Shown piece by piece: positions 1 to 13,963 of a DNA stretch of 64,000 bases. A program made the position numbers and the translations under genes. A model generated the notes under the pieces. That model did not search any database. It was not told the DNA's origin and was given only the letters and a program-made list of their open reading frames with translations. The stretch lies in contig NC_092574.1 of NCBI RefSeq assembly GCF_037975245.1, positions 11,557,213-11,621,212 on the forward strand. The letters run 5' to 3'. Source of the stretch: Apostichopus japonicus. Lineage: Eukaryota; Echinodermata; Holothuroidea; Aspidochirotida; Stichopodidae. How positions within the stretch are numbered: the first letter of the stretch is position 1; the number at the start of each line of letters is the position of its first letter.

Positions 1-667
1 CCATCGGCAACTCAACCTAACGGTGCCTTGTGGCGAATAGGTTACGAACCGGTAAGCCAGAAAACCAATCAAACTCAGAATCATGTCGTATTCTGTAATG
101 GACATGGTCAATAGAGTATGGCTAACTATGAGTAGCTATAACTGATTGTCAACAGCCTCTCTGTATGAGAAGCTGAGGTGCATCCTATGGCTGGGTCAGA
201 AATGCATCAATGTTGTAACCATAACAAAATGTAACAGCATATAACAAGCCTCAACAACGAATAACAAGGACAACTTTAGCGGTTTAAGTGCACGGCTATA
301 TACGCTTAATTGTATTTGCCAAATATGGTAGATAAGGATAATGTTGCTACTTTTTTTGAAAGTGTGATAGTTACATTTGGAAGTATAATCTACTTCTTTG
401 CTGAGCCGAAGTTGCAATACTTGTTGAAACAATTCTTGAAACCATTAAATTTAAGTTTTAATTTGAAGGCAATCAGTTAAATACATAGGCCTATGCATCT
501 CCAATTTAGTCAGCTGGTTTGAGGTATTCAAAAATGTGTGAATATCACATGGTTCCCTGACTATAATAGTATTTTCAAGCGAACTTGGCAAAAAATCAAA
601 GATCAAGTATATGGTACTGTTTTAATTATGACCGAGAAGAATCCACCATTGGTCTGCGTATACTTAC
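1..667. other. Intronic or flanking sequence left of the GH31 gene exons
   Basis: The last recognisable exon of the minus-strand glucosidase gene ends at 668 with a GTAAGT donor, so this stretch should be the start of its next intron. I looked on the minus strand for the next GH31 segment (a WDS motif or YGFGE-like motif) and did not find it. A short open frame at 196-432 does not resemble the family. The catalytic part of the gene is presumably beyond the left edge. Confidence 0.5.
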
Positions 668-4393
<3,726 letters not shown>

Positions 4394-6804
4394 GATTGCA
4401 TCTCACACTCAGCTTCGAGCAGGTTATAATGACCAATATACGGGCTATTTGTAAACGTCTAACCTTCTATTTTATTAAGTACTGTGTGGGAACTGAGTCA
4501 CTGCTGCCAGGTGCGTACAAACATTAAGAAATCAAGATAAAGGAATTACACAGAGAACGGAGAAGGTAATAGAAACGCCTCTCTCTCTCTTTAGCGAATA
4601 CAGCATGTTCGTTGCCAAAACATTTACAGAAGCCATTATATCATATGTAACAAACTATGAATCAGAAGGATTATCTGAGGAATAGGAGTGGGTTAGTAGA
4701 ATTGGATTTATTACAAATCTGACTTGTCTATGCCTATTCCAACCGTTTCTTTACAAAAACCAAGTGTTTTATTATATGAACCCATAAAATAGTACATATT
4801 CTAGTCAGACTACCATACTCACGAGACACAAATACTGAAATTATATAGGGCCAAAGTAGGAGTAGACAATTAAATGATTAATTAAGAAGTAAATAAATAA
4901 CTGATTAATTACTAGCTTTATAAAAGGATAAAGAATGTATTCTTTATTTACCATGCTGTGTGAAACCTGCCACATGGCGGAGATGTTATATAGCTTACGA
5001 AACCAGTCAAAGGTTAACGTGTTCATTAAAATGTATCACCTGATGTCGTATATACATAGCAGGATATAAGAGTTCCAAAGAATTATGAAACGTTAGATCA
5101 CAGTCTACTTGCAAAGAATCTTTAACGTTATCTGATGGTATCGTATAGTTTCTACATCTGTAAAATCGTAACAAGGCCATAGGAAAGTTTGATGAAAGAA
5201 GGGGAAATTATGTAGTATTAGGGATGTGCCCGGGATTTCCTGAGTGCCGGGTATACTGATAACCGTCCTGAGGCAGGGGTCTAAGGGGGAGGGGTTGTCC
5301 CCCTCCCCTTTGAGAAATTTTCGATTTTGAAGATGCTCAGATGCCAAAAGCTGGCACTTGTGTAGCTTTTTAAGCACATACACAAGTACTAGTTTTGCTA
5401 ACCATTAATATTTTTTAGTTATTTTTTTCAATTTATGTTGAATATATATTGTTAGGAATGTCGGGGGTTTAGATGAAAATCGTGTTGGGCGGATTTCACG
5501 ATTTTTAAGACAGTGCTGGGCGGTAAGTTTTGGTGCTGGGCCGCTCAGTGCCGCCCAGCGCGGGAACATCCCTGAGTATGCTATAGCCACTGAGCTCGGG
5601 CCCAATATTAAGGACGCCGGGGAGACTCGAGGGGCCCTGGTAATATGGGGTTGCCAGAAAAGTGTATTCTGATTGTCATTATATAATTCAGGCAAAAAGA
5701 AAAGTTCAAACAGGGGGCTCGGTAGCATAATAATGATAATAAAGTATTGGTTTGATTGGAACTGTTTAATTCCATTAATTGACGTCGTTACATATAGACA
5801 TATTATGTAACTAGTGGTACTTGAGTTTAAACCCAATTTGCTGATGGTTTGATAGAATCACCTCAGATTGATTTTATCATCTGAGTTAATGTTTAGTAAG
5901 GAGAAGAACATAAAAACGACTTCAGTTCCTTCAATAGCCTATGACATTCATGACATTCTTCGGTATTCAAAATGGGGGCTACGACCACTTTTAGGGTCGT
6001 CAAGAAAATGTTGAAAGGTGGCGAGGCCCCCCCCCCCCCAAAAAAAAAAAACTAATGAAAAATGATGTTATATTTGTGAATGAAAAGTGACAAATCTACA
6101 TGTATGAATCACTTTAAAGTTTCAAACTATAACACAACTAAGCTGCACCCTTAATCATATAAGACTCCTTCTCCAAGCCACAACATCCGCCACTGCGGGG
6201 GTAAGGGGGGGGGGTAGCTAAAATACCAAAGGCGAAACTTTCGGGCACCGAGCAAACAAGGTTTGAATACCAGGAACCTGTATAACATATCGTATTATCT
6301 TCTCCACATTTATTATTTTCTACAACAGTGATTTTCATTCATTGTAGAGTATGTTATAACATGTAAGATGTGCCTATATATACGTAATTCTATTCAAATA
6401 TAAATCTCAATATCATACTGGGCTATTGTAAGAACAATAATAATTGCTATCAGTTTCGGGCCTAGTATCTGAATGTTTGTAAGGAACTACTTTAGGAAGA
6501 CATAAGAGATATGATTTTGAGAAAGAATCTTTAACGGGTTTTGCTTTGGCACATCCGGCCTGCACCTATATCTGAAACTACAACTGTATGTACACATCCG
6601 TGCCGCAATAAGACAATACCAATGGCACGCAAATGATTGCATTACTGCACACTGCATTAACACCAGGAAAAGGTCAGTATAACAGGAGGATAAAATACAA
6701 TAACACACGCCCATGTCGTTATCTACAGATCGTTTTGAAGGTATCGTTCTTAAAAGGGTTATATGTGGCAACGAAAAAATACAATAGTTTGATATAAATT
6801 AGTG
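4394..6804. other. Upstream region of the GH31 gene, no recognised gene
   Basis: This is the 5' flank of the minus-strand glucosidase. There is a weak TATAAC about 25-35 bases upstream of the ATG but no convincing core promoter. The stretch holds a small inverted-repeat element (5221-5572), a C/A homopolymer tract near 6030-6050, and an ATCCGCCACTG sequence near 6185-6195 that resembles a hAT-type transposon end. Open frames here look random. Confidence 0.5.
5221..5572. mobile_element. MITE-like short inverted-repeat element
   Basis: The left end GGGATGTGCCCGGG and the right end CGCGGGAACATCCC are inverted copies of each other with mismatches; the inner parts (CTGAGTGCCGGG and CCGCTCAGTGCCG) also pair. 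Both flanks contain AGTAT but offset by one base, so I cannot show a clean target duplication. The ~350-bp body has no coding potential. Superfamily not assigned. Confidence 0.4.
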
Positions 6805-6808
6805 TTAC

Positions 6809-7005
6809 TTGCCAGTAAACGATGCGTAACTTTGTTGGACTTCAAAATGGAGACTACTACAATTAACAAGGTTGTTTGACAATGTAAGCTCATCAAATTT
6901 GGCTGCAGTAATGTAGCTGTCACTCACTCCATCGCCTGGGATTTTATTATGACGGATTTGTATATAACAGCTAGGTAAATCTTGTATACTGACGTCATCC
7001 GTCAT
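6809..7005 (-). CDS. Possible orphan exon of unknown function
   Basis: An open frame of ~66 residues on the minus strand (starting MTDDVSIQDLPSCYIQIRHN) ends at a plausible GTAACA donor. It has two cysteines and no family motif that I recognise. I found no matching upstream or downstream exon. It may be noncoding; it is kept only because its composition is more protein-like than that of its neighbours. Confidence 0.15.
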
Positions 7006-7329
7006 TCCACGATGGTTTTTTGAGCAATCTTAAATTTGTTAGATGAAAAATTGATATCCATGACCATCCAAATTATTCTCTGGCATTGAAAAGTGTGAAA
7101 CGAAACAGTATAGAATATCTCAATGAGGGGGTTTGCTTCGCAAATGGCCGTTTATAGCAGTATTGGTATGAAATTATCCAGCAAATAGTTTAGGGTAATA
7201 ACGAAGAACAATAAAGGTTGATATTCTTCTACATGATTCTTTCTTATTTGACAAAACGCACATTTTTCAAAACCGTTTTGCTTTAAAATATTGCAAATAT
7301 GTTTTGTTCATTGCATGTGAGAGATTGTG

Positions 7330-7600
7330 TTCACCAACAAATTTGCCAAGGGAGGGGCGAAACTGTAGGCATACTATCAGAGCTGTAGATACGGCATTGC
7401 AATCTATTTAAGTGTAGCGCCACCATATATCGCGCGGAGCGTACAAGAAAATTTTGGCAAATTTTCCCAGATCGCTGGAAATGGCCCTCTGCCTTCCTAG
7501 GCCCTGTAAGTTGCATCTTAGCATTTTCTCTTTTGAAATTACTAGCGATATCATAAAAACGGCTGCCCCTTCGCCCCCCCCCCCCCGGCTACGCGCCTGG
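7330..7600. mobile_element. Fragment of an interspersed non-autonomous element (module with GGCGCTCCGCTTAGATAG)
   Basis: This carries the same sequence blocks as the copy at about 55050-55287, in opposite orientation: TTTGCCAAGGGAGGGGCGAA, a decayed GCGCCACCA...GCGTACAA block, CCCAGATCGCTGGAAATG, and ATTACTAGCGATATCATAAA. It ends in CCCC plus GCTACGCGCCTG. CAGGCGCGTA ends are hAT-like. There is no coding sequence. Confidence 0.55.
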
Positions 7601-7859
7601 CCAGGTGACGCGATTAATACCAAATGTGTCCCAAACGGAGGACGATGTAGCTTATTTGGGAACTGCCATGAGATAAATGGGATGGTTGAGTTTGTTTCTT
7701 CTTTAAATAAAGTTAACTGGAATAAATCTGAAAGATCAAGTTCATTTGACAATATTGTTACCTGTACCTCGAAAGCACCTCAAACTGTAAACTGAAAATA
7801 TTCTGCTATGCAGAAATGTTTTAGCAACACTAATTGATATAATTATATGAAAACAATGT

Positions 7860-9266
7860 TCATTGTGCTAGCTGATACACATACTTTTTCAAGAAAGTCG
7901 GTAATTGCAATTGATTTATGGATTCAAACTTCAAATTCAGCATCCGTTTACGAATAACGTTTCTAGCGATCCATGTAAGTGATCTAGGTTTCAGTGAAAT
8001 TTCTTTTAAGTGATGAAGAAGCTCTGGAGTCAGATCATCTGGTATGTTGTCATCCGATAAAGATAAATCAAGGGAAGAGGCAGCTTCAATAATCAATCTT
8101 CTAATTGAAGGAAAGTCCTGAATCAAAGGCATATACGGTAATATGGTAAACATGTCATGTGGATCATTCGTTATCGAAATCCTGGCGTTGTTATTTATGA
8201 TGTGAAGAAGCATTTCGCGGAACTGGTCTTCTCGAATACTTGTACATTGTCCTTCTTCACTTTGGAGGCATTCTTGGCTCTTTTGTAACAGACAGTGTAG
8301 TGGGGTCTCATCATAACAGTTGAAAGCATTAGCATACGACCCGTATGAAAATAGTAACTGAAGCACTTCAGGGTTCATGTGTTGTGGTGCCGATGAGCAT
8401 GCTCGATGCAAAGGTGTAAAACTGCGCTCGTTAAGTGCCCTAACACTCGCTCCATTTTTGACAAGCATTTTCATAATCTCGATATTACCATGTGCTGCAG
8501 CGAGGTGGAGAGGAGTGTTCAAATGATTATCTCGGCAATTACTATCAGCCCCAAACAACAGAAGTAATTCCATAATCTTTGGTTCTGTGGCAATGGCTGC
8601 GATCTGAAGAGATGTCTTGCCGACAGCTGTGTCCGTCTTCCGGCGGCCTGCTGTAGATGTGACTGCGTTTGGGTCAGCTCCATGCTTAAGGAGTACGTAC
8701 GTGTATATTATGTTGCTAGATTGCACTGCTGCATGCAGCGGTGTCAGGCCTTTCACATCTACTGAAGCAGTTCTTGCACCGTATTCCAAGAGCAGTTCCA
8801 AGCATCTTGGTGCATCACCACGAAGTATGTGGATTTCAGAACCAAGTCCCTTGTAGTATACGTTTGGGTTAGCACCGTGTTTTAATAGCAGCTCTGTACA
8901 ATCACTGTTGCCTTTTTCTAATGCGATGTGTAATGGGGTGAATCCAACTAAATCTTCTGCGTGGACGTCCGCTCCTCTCTTGATTAAAACATTCATCATA
9001 CTGATATTTCCTCTTCTTGTTGCAAAATGTAAAGCTGAAAATCCACACTTGTCGCGTAGCTGAATATTACAGCGGTATTTTAAGAACAATTCCACACAAT
9101 CTATACGATCTTTGTGTACAGCATGGTGGATAGGTCTCAAGCCTACATCTCCAAATGTAGCGTTAATATTAAGCATTGGATGCAAGATAATTCTCTCGAT
9201 CTCGCTGGTGTCGACGCAGTTGTTGATCGCCTCAATCAACCTTTCTAAAGCCAACTTATGCTCCAT
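7860..9266 (-). CDS. Ankyrin repeat and SOCS box (ASB-type) protein, single coding exon
   Basis: A 468-residue frame with no intron. The start is set at the ATG at 9266 (MEHKLALERL); the frame stays open for four more codons upstream but those begin with TTG. About nine ankyrin repeats run from residue ~42 to ~355, most with TPLH-type helices (TPLHIALEKG, TPLHAAVQSS, TPLHLAAAHG). After an alpha-helical spacer a SOCS box occupies the last ~44 residues (PRSLTWIARNVIRKR ... QLQLPTFLKKYV). ASB proteins are substrate adaptors of Cullin-5/Elongin B/C ubiquitin ligases; the ankyrin stack binds the target. The BC-box cysteine is replaced by alanine (SLTWIARNVI), which may weaken Elongin C binding. 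The Cul5 box is only partly conserved. It cannot be assigned to one ASB number by eye. The 5'UTR may contain an intron; a pyrimidine-rich stretch lies just upstream. The absence of coding introns could mean a retrocopy or simply a single-exon gene. Confidence 0.85.
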   Translation of the reverse strand: MEHKLALERLIEAINNCVDTSEIERIILHPMLNINATFGDVGLRPIHHAVHKDRIDCVELFLKYRCNIQLRDKCGFSALHFATRRGNISMMNVLIKRGADVHAEDLVGFTPLHIALEKGNSDCTELLLKHGANPNVYYKGLGSEIHILRGDAPRCLELLLEYGARTASVDVKGLTPLHAAVQSSNIIYTYVLLKHGADPNAVTSTAGRRKTDTAVGKTSLQIAAIATEPKIMELLLLFGADSNCRDNHLNTPLHLAAAHGNIEIMKMLVKNGASVRALNERSFTPLHRACSSAPQHMNPEVLQLLFSYGSYANAFNCYDETPLHCLLQKSQECLQSEEGQCTSIREDQFREMLLHIINNNARISITNDPHDMFTILPYMPLIQDFPSIRRLIIEAASSLDLSLSDDNIPDDLTPELLHHLKEISLKPRSLTWIARNVIRKRMLNLKFESINQLQLPTFLKKYVYQLAQ

Positions 9267-10865
9267 AGTTTGAGGCAATCACAACAAAACAGAAATTAAA
9301 TAATTGAATCGATGATCGACTCTACGATATGTTAACTAATTGAGTCACTCTGAGGTTAATTATAAATTTGTTAATCCACTAGAAAAGAAAAGATCATTCC
9401 CAACCTTTGCAAAATGGACGTAAAAACCAACAGAAGGAAGTTTGTAAAAAGCTAACTAGCTAACTCCGATGCGAGATTGCTTCTGCTGTCTACTGCGCTA
9501 TACTGACACTATAAAACATTGAATACAGGTTTTGAAATATTCCTTCCTTCCTGGATAGAAGCCACCTTTGTAGTCACGAGACCTAAGAATTTGCCTGGCT
9601 CCTCGGAAAGTGAATCATAATCGAAACTATAAAAAAAGTCAGTTGAGCGTTGTAGTATCAAAAGTTATGACTGGAACATTGGTCACTCTAAACTCAATTT
9701 TTTTAATCTAATAGTGGATTTGTTGAAAGAGAATTATAGCTTAAATTAAAATTTCAAAGTAATCCATTTTATTTGGCAACTTTCCTCTCGACGGTGTAAG
9801 CTGCACTCTTACGCTGCCAAAATCAATCTCATCACGACAGTGAACACATGCTTGGGGAATTGCCAAGTGATTCAAATGATGAGGGTCTAATTAAGGATAA
9901 CAAATTATTCATCTTCTTGTATTCGTGGTATACGTTACCGTAACCACGGTCCCCTTAACGGTCTCCTTAAATGATTGACATTTTGCCAATTGTGAAGTTG
10001 ATTAGCATACAATGACATCAAGTAACATTTTTCTTGAAGAACCTCTTAAAGACATCCGTAGAGTATGTCGAATTCTGTCGTAGCAAGATGTATTCTCATT
10101 TATATGAACAAAATAATGAAATTTCCTTTGGAAATCCTCAGTAACAACATCAAAAGCAAAAACACAACAAAGATGCACGGCATATAAAACAATAAGAGTT
10201 TCCAGCTTACTTTCTTTACGATCCGATTGTTAATTCACTTTGATTGTCCATTGTTCTGAATAATAGCACCTCAATTCAGTAAGTCCAACTTGATACGGCG
10301 TCAAAATAATGTAGCCGTACCATATCTCCGTTGAAATAATGTGTATGGGTGAGCTCGTGTAGTAATGTTTATATCCACTGATGCTCTGTGTATTACTTAT
10401 TGGCAGTGAGTTAGAGAGCCGCCATACGTCAAGACCGCTGCAATTTACCTACTGAAACTAATAACAACAATTAACGACGAGCGTCGAGTTAGCTATGAAT
10501 GGAATGCAGGCAATTAAAGGGACGGTATTTATGCATTGAGACCTATTCGTTTAACGTGGATTCATTTGTATTGTTAATGTTAAGTTCCAAGGGTTGCCAG
10601 TTTTGGCGTTTTAAACGTTAAAAAATGACAAATTTTGCATTTTCCAAATCTTATTTGACGGAGAAAAATGAAAGGTCCGACCAAAACTGCATATTGGTTT
10701 GGTCGTTACTCTCCTTGATAGCCAATCACATTAGTTGTTCTACTCCAAATCACAAGATTGTTGAAGGTCATCACTGTCCTTATCCGTCATTGTCTCGTAG
10801 GGACCACATACTATATTACATAAAATATATGTTTCCGCAGACTCCTCAACATATCCTACAGGGAC
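9267..10865. other. Upstream region of the ASB-type gene, no recognised gene
   Basis: AT-rich sequence with no family-like open frame on either strand and no strong tandem repeat. Any promoter or 5'UTR exon of the minus-strand ASB gene should be here, but I could not locate a TATA box with confidence. Confidence 0.5.
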
Positions 10866-11196
10866 CACATCTCCAATCAAGAAGTGAGGAACAGAATTGG
10901 CCAGGCTATCGGGCCCTACGATGACCTCCTCACCATTGTGAAGAAACGCAAATTGAGATGGTATGGCCATGTCACAAGATCTACATGACTGGCTAAGACG
11001 ATCATGCAGGGCACGGTACCGGGAGGAAGAAGGAGAGGCAGACAGAGGAAAAGATGGGAGGACAACATCCCAGAGTGGACGGGCCTCAAACTGTCTGATG
11101 CCCTACGAGAGGCCGAGGACAGGCATAAGTGGAGAGAAGTAGTTGCGAGGGCGTCTGTGGCGCCCCTATGGTCTACCAGACTCCGGGATAGGTGAG
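10866..11196 (+). pseudogene. 3' end of a non-LTR retrotransposon reverse-transcriptase polyprotein (dead LINE fragment)
   Basis: The reading frame contains the C-terminal signature common in animal LINE polyproteins: RNRIGQAIGPYDDLL, then KLRWYGHVTRS, a stop codon where G/S is expected, then GRRRGRQRKRWEDNI, EWTGLKLSDALR, AEDRHKWREVVARAS. The in-frame TGA near 10984 and the lack of any RT core upstream make it a truncated, inactive copy. A coding gene is unlikely. Confidence 0.75.
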
Positions 11197-13963
11197 GTGA
11201 GGATATGTCGAATGTCTGGTTGACGAGACGCGACTGTAAAAGTTTGTAACATAGTTACTAAGCTATAGTTGCTATCTTTCTATAGGCGGTTTTTAAAACT
11301 TCATATTCAAGAACATACTACTATAAAGCTGTAAAGATATAAATCAAGGGAAGTTCGCTCTCTTCATAAAATATAAAGAATAAGCCTAGGTGCAATATAT
11401 TTTATAAGCTGACTTAACGATCATTGTGAGGCCAGTATTCCAATGGGCCTAGGCTAACCGTAACTTATATTTTAGAAGTTGACGTATTGGCTTAATCAGA
11501 TCTCATGCTATAGCCTACGGCGTTATATATCACAGCCACTTCTTGAGTTCAGAACCAGGACGTCATAATTGGCACCTATAAATAAGGCCAAGATTAGGTT
11601 GCCTGGCATTTATCAACCAAAAATATCCACTGTCAAAATCAATCAAATACGAAAACGGTAGCCATGCAAGGCCTTAGTCAGACTAGTGATATGAATAAAC
11701 AGTAACGGTATACCAACTTGGCGAATGATTAAATCATGAGCAAATATTACGTAAGTTTTTATTGAATTTCTTTTTCATAGCATCCTTAAGATTTTCCCTA
11801 GCATTGTTACTGGTATGCAGACCCAATTTCTGACAAGAACTACATTGAACCCCCCCCCCCCCCCCCCATAATATTCATCAATACTGTAGATGTGTAAACC
11901 ATATCAAAAAACAAAGCATGACCCCTCTCTGCAATCTCAATGTGGGCAATATGGTAAACAAAACAAAAATGAAGAGGTATGTAGCAGAATTACTTTGATT
12001 TGAACATAGGAAAGTGAGTTTTGATGAAGAGTTTAAATCTTGTTAATCTCTCACAGCATACCGGTATATTGGAATTGGTTTTATATTCGGCTGACAAACA
12101 AGTAAAGGCTGATTTGTATATAAATGGTTTTAAAAAATCCTTGTGCAGAAGGGATATTTTTAAGGAAATAAACCTCGCCGAATACTGCTGAAATTATTTC
12201 TTCAATATGTTCCATATAGCAGAAACTTGTAATCCTTCCATTACTGTTAATAGCAATGATTGTGTAACCAAAGCATGACATCAGAATGTGAGCCCATTAA
12301 AAGTTGTCTAAGGTCAATGTGTGAGAGGCCGAAAAAGAAAAACTTGTTTCAACATAATTGGCGTCGGTACTTGCTCAAATGAGGATTTTTTTTTTACCAA
12401 AGTTTTCTTATAGCTCAGTTATTTAACATGAAAGATAATCTAGTATAGGAGGTTTTCTATTTATTTTAATTTTTTTAAGGTACAAAGAGTACTGCAAGGT
12501 TTCAGGGCGTGGGTATAACAAATGCATACAAAGACACGCACGTTAGTTGGTCGAGACCCAGAGTATAACTGTCTCCTGTATTTACTATCAGGCCAAAGTA
12601 ACAATACAACGGAATTTTATTTTATTTTTTAGCATAGTATGTAGAACTTTCTATTACGTTATTTGACACAAACCTACTTAAAGGTACGGAATGTTCTTTG
12701 AATATATAACAAGAGGGGTTCCTTATAATTATATATAGTTACTGTTCTGATGCATATTGAGCAAGATTTGAAGCATAGTTACCATAAACTACTAGTGCAG
12801 TGGCTGTACCTGACATCAAAGGAATGACATCTGTACAAGCATTGAATGCACTTGATAGCAATTCGAAATCTGCCAAATTTAGACTAAATGATCACTGGGA
12901 TCATACTGATAATGGTGAAAGAAAATTAATGCCACATTTGTAGCCCTTTTTGCAACAACATCTATTATCTCCTTTTAGTACTGTTCAACTGTTGCCTTTC
13001 ATCATTTCATAAAAGACAATCCTGAATTGTCTATATGCATACAATGTCATGAAATTGTAATTTTAACATACCTATGACTAGCGAAACCCCCAGCCCAATC
13101 CCCTCTCCCCCGCCCCCACAACTGCCCCTAATGGTTTTCCTTTGAATTATTTGGAGAAGTTGCAAATGTCCTTAAAGCTCCAGACCTTTTCTTTAGTTTC
13201 GGCGAGAAAGGGACTAGAAGTTAATGTGACTGAGTTGAATAAAACAGTAAAACTATATATTGTATATTAATATATATATATATAGTGGACATACAATCAG
13301 CGTCCATAGCCTAGTGGATAGGGTGTCCGCATATACGGTACGCATATAAAACGTCCGTCTCATATATATCTATATTGAATTAGATTTTTCTTTGGTTTAA
13401 TCCTTTCTTAATCCTATTAATCCTCTTTAATCCTATTCTTTCCACTTTATTCTTGATCATTTGTATAATTTGCCTTTTAGCATTCAGGTTGCAGATCGTT
13501 TCGTTCAAAACTCCCCCTCCCCCCCCCCCCAAAAAAAAAATAGAATATAGCTTCTTTCATTTTAATAGACAAAAATTTGATTTTAATCTGTTAATTTCAG
13601 TTTACCAACATCACACAAATATTAAAAGGGGCATAAACTAGAAGATTTGCATGACAAAAAAAAAAAATTGTCGGACGCAACATTTTCGAGATCCGATTAT
13701 ATTGGTCAAATCTATAGTAACTTTTTAAACGGATTAACTAAATGATTTTAGCCACTTGAATAGATCTCTATATAGTTGCAAAGGAAGAATATGTTGTCTG
13801 TTAAACAAAAAAATAAAAATAAACGAAATATGCAGCTTAAAGAGATTGCATATGTGTAGTAAATGAAATGTTTCCAAACGGTAAACAAAACACACACACA
13901 CACATGTTTATGCGGTTATTATATGATAATTCGTGTTTTAACAAAAAAAGAGTAAGGTATGAT
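11197..13963. other. Intergenic, no recognised gene
   Basis: AT-rich sequence with homopolymer tracts (poly-C near 11850 and 13510, poly-A near 13660), a short TA run near 13270 and a CA run near 13900. A short tRNA-like head (TAGCCTAGTGG) lies at about 13300-13345. No open frame resembles a known protein. Confidence 0.5.
13295..13345 (+). repeat. Possible tRNA-like (SINE head) fragment
   Basis: The string GTCCATAGCCTAGTGGATAG fits a pol III A box in a tRNA-like context. I see no good B box within the next 60 bases, so it would be a truncated SINE head or a chance match. Confidence 0.25.

Noticed and set aside
196-432. Possible next GH31 exon (78-residue frame)
   Set aside because: No GH31 motif in any frame, and no acceptor in phase with the donor at 667.
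5405-5836. 143-residue minus-strand frame
   Set aside because: It overlaps the inverted-repeat element at 5221-5572, shows no family motif and no splice partners.
9267-9278. Longer start for the ASB protein (four extra codons)
   Set aside because: The upstream codon is TTG, not ATG; the first ATG in frame is at 9266.
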